Source: Flavobacteriales bacterium UBA6057
GTDB lineage: Bacteria; Bacteroidota; Bacteroidia; Flavobacteriales_G; Salibacteraceae
Length of the DNA stretch: 64,000 nucleotides
Direction of reading: 5' to 3'
Assembly (NCBI GenBank): GCA_002428995.1
Contig: DIYJ01000009.1
Span: forward strand, 1 to 64,000
Under the pieces are notes generated by a model. It was not told the DNA's origin and did no database searches. It worked only from the letters and a program-made list of their open reading frames with translations. Positions 42,643 to 50,266 of the stretch are shown piece by piece (the first letter of the stretch is position 1; every line of letters starts with the position of its first letter). Position numbers and translations under genes: made by a program.

Positions 42643-43533
42643 ATGAAGAAGGTTTTAGTGACCGGTGCGAACGGTTTGATCGCTCGCAAAATCTCTACGT
42701 TCCTCCCGGAATTCACCACAGAGGTAATGTTGACATCCCGGAGTCAATCCATCCCCGGTGTTGACGGCAACTTTTTATCCTGCGACATTCGAGACTTTGA
42801 CACGCTCCAACAATTGCTCGAGAGCTTTCAGCCCGACATGGTAATCCACACTGCAGCGGTTACCTCCATAGATTATGCGGAGCTGCACCCACAGGAAACC
42901 AAAGAGGTGAACGTTGTTGCCACGGAGAACCTGGCGAAGTGGTGCGGGCAAAACAATGCACGGTTGATCTATTTCTCTTCTGATTTCGTTTTTGACGGAA
43001 CGGGAGATTTCTATGATGAAACGGATGAGCCGAATCCCGTAAGCCTCTACGGTCGATCCAAGCTCCAAAGTGAGAAAGCTGTGGAGCGATGGGTGCCTGA
43101 CCATGTTATCATTCGCCCCGTCCTTGTTTATGGCTTGGTTCCAGACATGGCCAGATTGAACTTTCCACTTTGGGTAGCCACAAAGCTCAGTGAGGGATCA
43201 AAAGCTTACATCACAGGAGATCAGTACAGAACTCCAACCTATGTTGATGATGTAGCCATGGCTACGCTTAAAGTCGCTTTTTCTGAGTTCACCGGCTTAT
43301 TGCATGTCAGTGGCGAAGAGCAGTTGAGCATTATGGATTTTGCCCGGAAAACAGCTCAGGCTTTCGAATTGGACGAATCATTGTTGGTGGAAGTGAACAC
43401 CAGCGAGTTGAATCAGGTAGGCAAACGGCCACTCAGAACCGGCTTCACCAACGAGCGGTTAAAGTCACTGATTGACTATCAACCCACCAGCATCGAGCAG
43501 GCGCTGCAGAAGATGAGACAAACTGACATATAG
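42643..43533 (+). CDS. NAD(P)-dependent reductase, dTDP-4-dehydrorhamnose-reductase-like
   Basis: 296 residues, extended SDR. Nucleotide loop VTGANGLIARKI, then VIHTAAVTSIDYAE, an unusual 'FSSDFVFDG' in place of the typical STDYVFDG, and the active-site YGRSKLQSEKAV with Tyr and Lys. The closest known function is RfbD-type reduction in rhamnose synthesis, but no other rhamnose genes are nearby, so the substrate is open. It starts 12 bases after the channel gene. Confidence 0.85.
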   Translation: MKKVLVTGANGLIARKISTFLPEFTTEVMLTSRSQSIPGVDGNFLSCDIRDFDTLQQLLESFQPDMVIHTAAVTSIDYAELHPQETKEVNVVATENLAKWCGQNNARLIYFSSDFVFDGTGDFYDETDEPNPVSLYGRSKLQSEKAVERWVPDHVIIRPVLVYGLVPDMARLNFPLWVATKLSEGSKAYITGDQYRTPTYVDDVAMATLKVAFSEFTGLLHVSGEEQLSIMDFARKTAQAFELDESLLVEVNTSELNQVGKRPLRTGFTNERLKSLIDYQPTSIEQALQKMRQTDI

Positions 43534-43556
43534 CGTTAGGCGTATTGAGATTCCCA

Positions 43557-43564
43557 TATATTTG
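43557..43564 (+). promoter_or_regulatory. Probable promoter of the alanine symporter gene
   Basis: TATATTTG matches TAnnTTTG exactly, 22 bases before the ATG at 43586. It covers the TTG that would start the longer frame, arguing for the internal ATG. No TTG at the -33 distance. Confidence 0.5.
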
Positions 43565-43585
43565 GCTCTCTTCCAACGCCTATCT

Positions 43586-45160
43586 ATGAAGTACAACTTA
43601 AAGTCGCTCGGCTTCACCTTCGTTTTTTCTCTTTTTTCTATCGTTAGTGCAATGGCCCAAACCGAAGGCGGTCAGGAAGCTAAAACCATTGATGATTCCA
43701 TCAATGACTTCATGGAGCCTATCACAGGAGCCATCGAGAAGGTAGTTTTCTTCACCGTCCCCATCGGAGACATGGATGTGCCTTTTGTATTGATCTGGCT
43801 CATCACCGGTGCGTTGTTCTTCACAGTCTACATGAAGTTCGTCAACATCAGAGGGTTTCGTCATGCCATAGATGTGGTGAGGGGCAAGTATGATAACCCA
43901 AAGGACAGTGGAGAGGTGTCTCACTTTCAGGCACTCACTGCAGCACTCTCCGGGACGGTTGGAGTTGGAAACATTGCCGGTGTTGCTATTGCCATTTCCC
44001 TGGGTGGCCCAGGTGCCACCTTCTGGATGATTTTTGCCGGTTTGATTGGAATGTCATCCAAGTTCGTGGAATGTACCCTCGGGTTGAAATACAGGCTTAA
44101 GCATGAGGACGGCAGTGTTTCAGGTGGTCCCATGTACTATCTCAGAGACGGATTGGCCAGGCAAGGAAAAGGAACGCTGGGAAAGGTGTTGGCGGTGATT
44201 TTTGCCATTTCCTGTATTGGAGGATCATTTGGTGGTGGTAACATGGTGCAAATCAACCAAGCCACGCAGCAGTTGATTGATGTGACCGGAGGAGAGGCCA
44301 GCATGTTCTTCGACAGAGGCTGGGTCTTTGGGTTGATCATGGCCATTGTAGTTGGAGTCATCATCATCGGTGGTATCAAGAGTATTGCGCGTGTCACAGA
44401 CAAGATCGTCCCCTTTATGGTTGGAATTTATGTCCTGGCCGCGATTGTGGTCATAGCCGGCAACATCAGCAACATTGGGTGGGCCTTCCAGCAAATATTC
44501 TCAGGAGCGTTTAGTCCTGATGCCATGTATGGTGGCTTCATTGGCGTGCTCATCCTTGGATTTAAACGGGCAGCCTTCTCCAATGAAGCAGGTATTGGAT
44601 CCGCTTCCATTGCCCACTCCGCAGCTAAAACAGATGAGCCTGTCAGTGAGGGTATTGTGGCCCTGTTGGAGCCGTTCATTGACACGGTAGTAATTTGCAC
44701 GATGACCGCTCTGGTGATCATTTTTTCTGGCTATGGAGAATTCACTCCTAAGGAAGCATACGATGCTGCCGTTTCAGGAGGTGGTGCTGCCGGCATTGGT
44801 TTGACTTCTTCCGCTTTTGCTCAAACGATTTCCTGGTTTCCCGTTGTGCTGAGCGTTGCTGTGATTCTGTTCGCGCTTTCTACCATGATCTCATGGAGCT
44901 ACTACGGTATCAAAGCATGGTCTTACCTGTTTGGAAATAGCCGCGTTTCCATTACTATTTACAAAGTGATCTTCTGTTTGCTCGTCATTGTAGGAGCTGC
45001 GATCAGCGCAAATCAGGTGTTCAACTTCGGTGATGCAATGATTTTCGCCATGTGCTTCCCGAATGTACTAGGTCTTTATTTCCTCGCCCCGGAAATCAAG
45101 AAAGACCTGCAGAACTATTTTGATCGTATCAGATCCGGAGAGATCAAAGCCTATAAATAA
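43586..45160 (+). CDS. Alanine/sodium symporter (AGCS family)
   Basis: 524 residues from ATG 43586. The first 25 residues resemble a signal sequence (LKSLGFTFVFSLFSIVSAMAQ), followed by a 60-residue exported stretch before the transporter core, a layout known in Bacteroidetes AGCS proteins. Core motifs: LTAALSGTVGVGNIAGVA, GGPGATFWMIFAGLIGMSSK, GLKYR, and KRAAFSNEAGIGSASIAHSAA. About eleven membrane helices. It takes up alanine or glycine with Na+. Confidence 0.94.
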   Translation: MKYNLKSLGFTFVFSLFSIVSAMAQTEGGQEAKTIDDSINDFMEPITGAIEKVVFFTVPIGDMDVPFVLIWLITGALFFTVYMKFVNIRGFRHAIDVVRGKYDNPKDSGEVSHFQALTAALSGTVGVGNIAGVAIAISLGGPGATFWMIFAGLIGMSSKFVECTLGLKYRLKHEDGSVSGGPMYYLRDGLARQGKGTLGKVLAVIFAISCIGGSFGGGNMVQINQATQQLIDVTGGEASMFFDRGWVFGLIMAIVVGVIIIGGIKSIARVTDKIVPFMVGIYVLAAIVVIAGNISNIGWAFQQIFSGAFSPDAMYGGFIGVLILGFKRAAFSNEAGIGSASIAHSAAKTDEPVSEGIVALLEPFIDTVVICTMTALVIIFSGYGEFTPKEAYDAAVSGGGAAGIGLTSSAFAQTISWFPVVLSVAVILFALSTMISWSYYGIKAWSYLFGNSRVSITIYKVIFCLLVIVGAAISANQVFNFGDAMIFAMCFPNVLGLYFLAPEIKKDLQNYFDRIRSGEIKAYK

Positions 45161-45170
45161 GAGCTAGGCG

Positions 45171-46124
45171 TTGTTTCTCAAGCGCATCGTTCGAGACTAC
45201 TTCACCTTCAACAAGAGGGAGAGAAGAGGCTTTGCAGTATTGGTGTTCATCCTATTGGTATTGTGCTCCGTTCATCTGGGAATGAAACTGACGCCCTCCG
45301 AATCTCATCCACTTTCAGAGGCGCAAATCCTGGCGATCGATGAGTTAGTGGCGCAATCTGAGCGCGAGGCCGCACTCAGAGACGCTCAGGCTCAGGCAGT
45401 AAAAGCAAGATCTTCTCACGACATCAAGTTTCAGGAAAGCAAAAACATCGAGGAACACCAGCCAGAGTGGACGGAGTTTGATCCGAACACAGTGGATGTT
45501 GAAACGCTAAAATCTACAGGCCTGAAGCCTTACCTCGCAGAGCGCATGGTGAAATACCGGAACAGCGGTGGCAGCTTCCACGACCTTCAGGATGTGGCCA
45601 GGATCTACGGAATGGATTCGCTGTGGCTTCAGGATGCTGAGGCCTACATGAACTTCCCGACAAAGCCTGAGCTCGCTGAAAGCAAGATTTCAGAACCCTG
45701 GAAAGCCAAGCCCAAGAAGGTTCTGCCAAAGATTGATTTGAACCGGGCAGACAGCGCTACCCTTGTTAGCATTTCAGGCATTGGTCCGTTCTACGCTTCC
45801 AACATTGTCGAACTCCGGGATCAGCTTGGAGGCTTTCTGGATTATCAGCAACTGGGAGATGTGTATCGCATGAGGGCCGAAACGATTCAACTGCTCACAG
45901 AGCGAACATTCATTGACTCGACAGCTGTCACAAAGATCCCACTGAACAGTGTCACGGTGGAAGAGCTCGCATCCCACAAATACCTTGACTGGAAGACCGC
46001 CAAGATCATTATTGCCTATCGAGCCGCGCACGGTTCTTTTCAAAAAAGCAGCGACATTCTGAAAACAGATGTTGTTACCGACTCGATGTACCGTAAAATT
46101 GCACCTTATCTTTTGATCGAATGA
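45171..46124 (+). CDS. ComEA-like helix-hairpin-helix membrane protein
   Basis: 317 residues, TTG start 45171. One N-terminal membrane helix (RRGFAVLVFILLVLCSVHLGM), then a linker and three ComEA-type HhH units: FDPNTVDVETLKSTGL, IDLNRADSATLVSISGIGP and IPLNSVTVEELASHKY. HhH motifs of this type bind DNA without sequence preference; in competent bacteria the single-HhH ComEA binds incoming DNA on the outside of the inner membrane. This protein has more HhH units than classic ComEA and no other competence gene is next to it. Overlaps apt by four bases (ATGA). Confidence 0.85.
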   Translation: MFLKRIVRDYFTFNKRERRGFAVLVFILLVLCSVHLGMKLTPSESHPLSEAQILAIDELVAQSEREAALRDAQAQAVKARSSHDIKFQESKNIEEHQPEWTEFDPNTVDVETLKSTGLKPYLAERMVKYRNSGGSFHDLQDVARIYGMDSLWLQDAEAYMNFPTKPELAESKISEPWKAKPKKVLPKIDLNRADSATLVSISGIGPFYASNIVELRDQLGGFLDYQQLGDVYRMRAETIQLLTERTFIDSTAVTKIPLNSVTVEELASHKYLDWKTAKIIIAYRAAHGSFQKSSDILKTDVVTDSMYRKIAPYLLIE

Positions 46125-46651
46125 GTATCTCAGCAGATGTTGCCGGAGTGATTAGATCCGTTGAAGGATTCCCCAAACCTGGAATTTCGTTTAAAGACAT
46201 TGTGCCGCTGTTAGCCGATCCAGTGCTGTGCGATCGTTTGGCAGACGCCTTAGTGGAACCTTTCCGGAGTGAGGGGGTAGATATGATCGCAGCGATAGAA
46301 AGTCGCGGGTTTATTCTCGGTTCACTAATGGCCCAGAAGCTAGGTTGTGGTCTCACGCTGGTGCGCAAGAAGGGCAAACTTCCACACGTCACCGTAGCCG
46401 AGGAGTATGATCTTGAATACGGTTCTGCCATCATTGAGATGCACGAAGACAGTTTTGAAAAGGGAAGCAAGGTTCTCATTCACGATGATCTCCTTGCGAC
46501 AGGCGGTACGGCAGAAGCCGCAGCCAAACTCTGTAAGCGACTAGATGCGCAATTAGTAGGATTCAGTTTCATCATCGAGCTCATAGGGCTCAAGGGCAAA
46601 GAGCTGATCCAACCATATTCGGAAAACATTGTTTCAATCGTAAATTATTAA
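46121..46651 (+). CDS. apt: Adenine phosphoribosyltransferase
   Basis: 176 residues, normal size. N-terminal FPKPGISFKDIVPLLADP, IESRGFILGSLMAQKLGCG, VRKKGKLP, and the PRPP-binding motif VLIHDDLLATGGTAEA. Salvages adenine to AMP. Translationally coupled to the ComEA-like gene and followed after four bases by an acyl-CoA dehydrogenase. Confidence 0.97.
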   Translation: MSISADVAGVIRSVEGFPKPGISFKDIVPLLADPVLCDRLADALVEPFRSEGVDMIAAIESRGFILGSLMAQKLGCGLTLVRKKGKLPHVTVAEEYDLEYGSAIIEMHEDSFEKGSKVLIHDDLLATGGTAEAAAKLCKRLDAQLVGFSFIIELIGLKGKELIQPYSENIVSIVNY

Positions 46652-46655
46652 GTAA

Positions 46656-47795
46656 ATGGATTTTTCATCGTACGAAAATCGGGAGATGATCACCCAGATG
46701 GTCAGAGACTTTTGTGAGAAAGAGATCAGACCCAATTTCATGAAGTGGGACGAATCGCAAGAGTTTCCCGTGCAGGTTTTCAAGAAGATGGGTGAGCTCG
46801 GAATGATGGGCGTTTTGGTGCCAGAGAAGTACAATGGAGCCGGACTGGGTTATTTCGAGTACGTAACTATCATCGAGGAAGTAGCCAAGGTTTGTGGCTC
46901 AGTAGGATTGAGTCTTGCTGCACATAATTCCTTGTGCACAAACCACATCCTTCAGTTTGGGAATGAAGAGCAAAAGAGTAAGTGGTTGCCAAAGCTTGCC
47001 ACTGCGGAATGGATTGGTGCTTGGGGATTGACAGAAACCGGAACTGGCTCGGATGCCGGAGGCATGAATACAACAGCCGTGAAGGACGGAGATCATTGGG
47101 TGCTGAACGGCTCCAAAAACTTCATCACTCATGGAATCAGTGGCGACATCGCTGTTGTCATTGTAAGAACAGGGGAGAAGGGTGACTCTCACGGCATGAC
47201 CGCTTTTGCAGTTGAAAAAGGAACTCCAGGATTTTCCGGAGGCAAGAAGGAAGATAAGCTTGGCATGAGAGCTTCGGAGACGGCCGGACTGTTTTTTGAC
47301 AATTGCCGAATTCCAGATGCCAACAGACTTGGTGCCGAAGGTGAAGGATTCATCCAGTCCATGAAGGTGTTGGATGGCGGACGTATTTCCATTGCTGCGC
47401 TTTCTCTGGGGATTGCCAAAGGAGCACTTCAAGCTGCTACACGCTACTCGCAGGAGCGCGAGCAGTTTGGAAAACCCATCTCGAAATTCCAGGCTGTTGC
47501 CTTCAAGCTGGCTGACATGGCTACGGAAATCGAAGCTGCGGAGCTGTTGACATACCAGGCTGCTGATTCTAAAAACCGTGGTTTACCCACCACCAAACAA
47601 TCTGCGATGGCGAAGTACTATGCATCGGAGGTGGCTGTTCGCGCAGGAAATGAAGCGGTCCAAATTTTTGGCGGCTACGGTTACACCAAAGAATTCCCTG
47701 CTGAGAAGTTCTACCGAGATGCCAAGCTTTGCACGATTGGCGAGGGAACCAGCGAAATTCAGAAGCTTGTGATCTCGAGAGAGATTTTGCGCTAG
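46656..47795 (+). CDS. Acyl-CoA dehydrogenase, short-chain type
   Basis: 379 residues, full length. FAD-dependent: KWDESQEFPVQVFKKMGELG, WGLTETGTGSDAGGM and the substrate/FAD loop, ALSLGIAKGALQAATRYSQ, and the catalytic base Glu in IGEGTSEIQKLVISREIL. The order fits butyryl- or short-branched-chain enzymes that feed electrons to ETF; the exact chain length cannot be read from sequence. It ends the preceding operon, and rpsU has its own promoter. Confidence 0.93.
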   Translation: MDFSSYENREMITQMVRDFCEKEIRPNFMKWDESQEFPVQVFKKMGELGMMGVLVPEKYNGAGLGYFEYVTIIEEVAKVCGSVGLSLAAHNSLCTNHILQFGNEEQKSKWLPKLATAEWIGAWGLTETGTGSDAGGMNTTAVKDGDHWVLNGSKNFITHGISGDIAVVIVRTGEKGDSHGMTAFAVEKGTPGFSGGKKEDKLGMRASETAGLFFDNCRIPDANRLGAEGEGFIQSMKVLDGGRISIAALSLGIAKGALQAATRYSQEREQFGKPISKFQAVAFKLADMATEIEAAELLTYQAADSKNRGLPTTKQSAMAKYYASEVAVRAGNEAVQIFGGYGYTKEFPAEKFYRDAKLCTIGEGTSEIQKLVISREILR

Positions 47796-47814
47796 TTTGA
47801 TTCAGATTAATCGT

Positions 47815-47846
47815 TACTTTTGCCGCCCCAACAGAAAGGAGGAGAC
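47815..47846 (+). promoter_or_regulatory. rpsU promoter -7 element and strong Shine-Dalgarno
   Basis: TACTTTTG (47815-47822) is an exact TAnnTTTG. AAAGGAGG (47835-47842) is a near-perfect complement to the 16S rRNA 3' end, four bases before the ATG. Most other starts in this window lack any such site, because Bacteroidetes ribosomes hide the anti-SD. In Flavobacterium johnsoniae published work links bS21 to that occlusion and shows that ribosomes without bS21 favour SD-bearing mRNAs such as rpsU, an autoregulation device. The site here fits that model. Confidence 0.75.
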
Positions 47847-48038
47847 ATGTTAATCATACCAGTTAAAGAAGGCGAGTCGATAGAAAAGGCACTCAAGAAG
47901 TACAAGAAGAAGTTTGAAAAAACAGGTGTGCTGCGAAGCCTGAGAAGTCGTCAGAAGTATACAAAGCCATCGGTCGTAAACCGTGAGCAGAAGCTGAAGG
48001 CCATCTACAAGAATCAAATGATGCAGGACGAGGAATAA
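47847..48038 (+). CDS. rpsU: 30S ribosomal protein bS21
   Basis: 63 residues from ATG 47847; the longer frame starts at a TTG inside the promoter. Sequence MLIIPVKEGESIEKALKKYKK onward (basic, helical; ending with a short acidic QDEE tail) fits S21. In this phylum bS21 helps to cover the 16S rRNA 3' tail on the ribosome. It is placed directly before a XerC-type gene but separated by a terminator. Confidence 0.96.
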   Translation: MLIIPVKEGESIEKALKKYKKKFEKTGVLRSLRSRQKYTKPSVVNREQKLKAIYKNQMMQDEE

Positions 48039-48070
48039 AAACCTTCCTGTTCAAATCATTCACAATACAA

Positions 48071-48097
48071 AGCCGTTCCATTGGAGCGGCTTTTTTA
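48071..48097 (+). terminator. Rho-independent terminator after rpsU
   Basis: 9-bp stem AGCCGTTCC/GGAGCGGCT (one G-U pair), 3-base loop, then six Ts. Confidence 0.9.
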
Positions 48098-48108
48098 TTT
48101 TCAGAATC

Positions 48109-49008
48109 TTGGAACTCACTTCCGCCATTCAGCAATACCTGGAATATCTCCAGTATCAGAAACGTTCGAGCCAGCATACTTTAACGGCTTATGAGAATGA
48201 CCTTCTGGGCTTCCGTGATGACTTGCTCAGTCAAATGGGCGTCCTGATGCTGGAGGATGTTACCAATCGCATCATTGGTAGCCACATCGCAGCGCTTGCT
48301 GATCGAGGTTTGGCTCCTGCGACCCTCAATAGAAAGATCAGCGCCATCCAATCCTTCTTTAAACACTGCCATAGGCATGATTGGGTGCAAAAGAACCCTG
48401 CCGTTAATGTAAGGCGTCCAAAGAAGGCGAAACGCTTACCAGAGGTGGTAAGAGCAGAGGACATGACAGAGCTACTGGAAGGGGAGCTATTTGGTGATGA
48501 TTTCACCGGTCGAAGAGATAAGCTGATACTGACGCTCCTCTACGCTGCCGGATTGCGCAGGGAGGAGTTGATGAACATACGATTAGGTGACCTCAGTCTG
48601 TCCGATCAAACGTTGAAGGTTACGGGAAAGAGGAACAAGCAGCGCATCATTCCTGTCGCAGGTGTGGTCTTTGATGCTTGGCGAGCATACATGCTTGAAC
48701 GCGATAAGTTGGAAACTAACGAGGACTTTCTGCTGCTCACTTTGAAGGGCAAAAAACTATACCCTGGCCTTGTCTATAAGGTGGCAAAAAATTACCTTTC
48801 GCTTATTACAACGATGCAGAAGAAAAGTCCACACGTTCTCAGACATAGCTTCGCCACCCACCTCCTCAACGAAGGTTCCAACCTTCAAGCCATCAAAGAA
48901 CTTCTCGGCCACAGCAGTCTTGCAGCGACTCAGGTCTACACACATACATCGTTGGAAAAACTAAAGGACGTTTATAACCAGGCTCACCCCAAGAGCCAAA
49001 AAAGTTAA
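48109..49008 (+). CDS. Tyrosine recombinase XerC/XerD
   Basis: 299 residues from TTG 48109. N-terminal SAM-like domain (LEYLQYQKRSSQHTLTAYEND) and catalytic domain with all residues: Arg (AAGLRREEL), Lys (TGKRNKQRI), HxxR (HVLRHSFATHLL), His (LLGHSSLAATQVYTH) and the nucleophile Tyr in VYTH. Length and gene neighbourhood (next to hpf and close to tuf) are typical for the chromosomal enzyme that resolves chromosome dimers at dif. Contrast with the degenerate recombinase at the left edge, which lacks two of these residues. The XerC versus XerD assignment is uncertain. Confidence 0.93.
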   Translation: MELTSAIQQYLEYLQYQKRSSQHTLTAYENDLLGFRDDLLSQMGVLMLEDVTNRIIGSHIAALADRGLAPATLNRKISAIQSFFKHCHRHDWVQKNPAVNVRRPKKAKRLPEVVRAEDMTELLEGELFGDDFTGRRDKLILTLLYAAGLRREELMNIRLGDLSLSDQTLKVTGKRNKQRIIPVAGVVFDAWRAYMLERDKLETNEDFLLLTLKGKKLYPGLVYKVAKNYLSLITTMQKKSPHVLRHSFATHLLNEGSNLQAIKELLGHSSLAATQVYTHTSLEKLKDVYNQAHPKSQKS

Positions 49009-49013
49009 AGAAC

Positions 49014-49316
49014 ATGGATCTTAAAGTTCATTCCATCCACTTCGATGCCGATCGAAAGCTCATCGGTTTTATAGATCAAAAAGTGAAGAAGTTGAACCAC
49101 TTTTACGATGATATCATCTCCAGTGAAGTGTATTTACGTCTTGATAAGTCTCATACTTCCGAAAATAAAGTGGCCGAGATTCGATTGGTTACTCCCGGTA
49201 AGGAGATGTTCGCCAAAAAGCAATGTAAATCCTTTGAAGAGGCTACAGACCTTGCAGTAGAGGCACTTAGACGCCAGGTACGAAAGAAAAAAGGGAAGCT
49301 TTTGCAGGTTCACTAG
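49014..49316 (+). CDS. hpf: Ribosome hibernation-promoting factor, short form
   Basis: 100 residues, only the N-terminal RaiA/HPF domain (beta-alpha-beta-beta-beta-alpha). DLKVHSIHFDADRKLIGFID, KVAEIRLVTPGKEMFAKKQC, SFEEATDLAVEALRRQVRKKKGK. It binds the small subunit in stationary phase. It starts five bases after the XerC-type gene, so the two share an mRNA; the tRNA cluster with its own promoter follows. Confidence 0.93.
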   Translation: MDLKVHSIHFDADRKLIGFIDQKVKKLNHFYDDIISSEVYLRLDKSHTSENKVAEIRLVTPGKEMFAKKQCKSFEEATDLAVEALRRQVRKKKGKLLQVH

Positions 49317-49369
49317 CCTCCGTTTTTCAAGGCGTTGATTTCTTGTTTGGGCTTTTTTTTGCCCAACGT

Positions 49370-49399
49370 TTGCTTCAATTCAAACTATGTATAAATTTG
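49370..49399 (+). promoter_or_regulatory. Promoter of the tRNA-tuf transcription unit
   Basis: TTG at 49370-49372, 19-base spacer, then TAAATTTG at 49392-49399: exact Bacteroidetes consensus, 57 bases before the first tRNA. Upstream, TTGGGC-(T)8-GCCCAA (about 49345-49366) forms a weak hairpin that may end hpf transcription. Confidence 0.7.
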
Positions 49400-49456
49400 C
49401 ACACCTTTTTCGAGAGGGTGTGCAATTTTTGTTTGCGCCAGTTCATTGAAAATGCT

Positions 49457-49530
49457 GCCGGTGTAGCTCAGTTGGCCAGAGCAGCTGATTTGTAATCAGC
49501 TGGTCGGGGGTTCGAATCCCTCCACCGGCT
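49457..49530 (+). tRNA. tRNA-Thr (anticodon TGT)
   Basis: Acceptor stem GCCGGTG/CACCGGC, D-arm GCTCAGTTGGCCAGAGC, anticodon loop TTTGTAA in the stem GCTGA/TCAGC (anticodon TGT), T-arm GGGGGTTCGAATCCCTC. 74 bases, no CCA encoded. Confidence 0.95.
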
Positions 49531-49576
49531 CGCAGTATTGTATTTGGGTAGTATTGGCTGCTCATGATGACATGTT

Positions 49577-49659
49577 GGGGAGATACTCAAGCGGCCAACG
49601 AGGACAGACTGTAAATCTGTTGGTATTTACCTTCGCAGGTTCGAATCCTGCTCTCCCCA
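49577..49659 (+). tRNA. tRNA-Tyr (anticodon GTA)
   Basis: Acceptor stem GGGGAGA/TCTCCCC; anticodon loop with GTA within CAGACTGTAAATCTG; a long variable arm; T-arm GCAGGTTCGAATCCTGC. 83 bases, class II as expected for bacterial tRNA-Tyr. Confidence 0.95.
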
Positions 49660-49761
49660 CAATAAGTTGAGCGAACTTCCAGAACTATGAATCTGGATCT
49701 TTGTGAAGCTTAGGGAGAAGGTGATGGTATCGTTTTCTTCTCAACAAATACGATAGTAAAC

Positions 49762-49793
49762 CTGCCAAGTGATGGAGTTTCACGGCTTGGCAG
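49762..49793. other. Hairpin in the tRNA-Tyr/tRNA-Gly spacer
   Basis: Perfect 8-bp stem CTGCCAAG/CTTGGCAG (49762-49769 and 49786-49793), with an inner GTGA/TCAC pairing, in a 182-base spacer that has no gene. A second, shorter hairpin (AGAAGCCT/AGGTTTCT) follows before tRNA-Gly. These may guide processing of the tRNA precursor; no known RNA family is recognised. Confidence 0.45.
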
Positions 49794-49841
49794 ATGTGTT
49801 TTTTGAAATAGCAGAAGCCTGAAGGTTTCTGATTGGTTTAA

Positions 49842-49914
49842 GCGGGAGTAGCTCAGTTGGTAGAGCATCAGCCTTCCAAGCTGAGGGTCGCGGGTTCGAG
49901 TCTCGTCTCCCGCT
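49842..49914 (+). tRNA. tRNA-Gly (anticodon TCC)
   Basis: Acceptor stem GCGGGAG/CTCCCGC; anticodon TCC in CAGCCTTCCAAGCTG; T-arm CGCGGGTTCGAGTCTCG. 73 bases. Confidence 0.95.
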
Positions 49915-50005
49915 CATTTTTGTTGAATCGTTCTTTAACAGTCACTCGAGTAGAGTTCTGTGTTGATCTAAGACTCTGTCTTCGAGTTATAGTACGGAAA
50001 TAGTA

Positions 50006-50084
50006 CCGATGTAGTTCAGGCTTGCCTGACGAAGTCGGACAATGAAATTAGCCGATGTAGTTCAGGTTTGTCTGACGAAATCGG
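50006..50084 (+). repeat. Two tandem tRNA-Thr-like hairpins
   Basis: Copies at 50006-50038 and 50052-50084 (33 bases each). Both begin with CCGATGTAG, as the real tRNA-Thr does from its second base, and then fold: CCGA/TCGG outside, TCAGGC/GCCTGA (copy 1) or TCAGGT/GTCTGA (copy 2) inside, with a 2-base loop. Two of the three differences between the copies lie in the stem and each turns a G-C pair into a G-U pair, so pairing is kept. They are repeats of the tRNA 5' end that have become hairpins of their own. Confidence 0.65.
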
Positions 50085-50089
50085 ATAAA

Positions 50090-50161
50090 GCCGATGTAGC
50101 TCAGGGGTAGAGCGCTTCCTTGGTAAGGAAGAGGTCAGGGGTTCAATTCCCCTCATTGGCT
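50090..50161 (+). tRNA. tRNA-Thr (anticodon GGT)
   Basis: Acceptor stem GCCGATG/CATTGGC (one G-T); anticodon loop TTGGTAA in the stem CTTCC/GGAAG (anticodon GGT); T-arm GGGGTTCAATTCCCC. 72 bases, directly upstream of tuf, the usual place for this tRNA in the phylum. Confidence 0.95.
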
Positions 50162-50266
50162 CATCGAAAAGTGAAAAATATTAAGCTCAGAGCTAAAGGA
50201 CTGAGCTTTACGAATGTGTTATCAATTTAATTAAACTCAATAATCATTTAATCAAGGTAAATAGTC

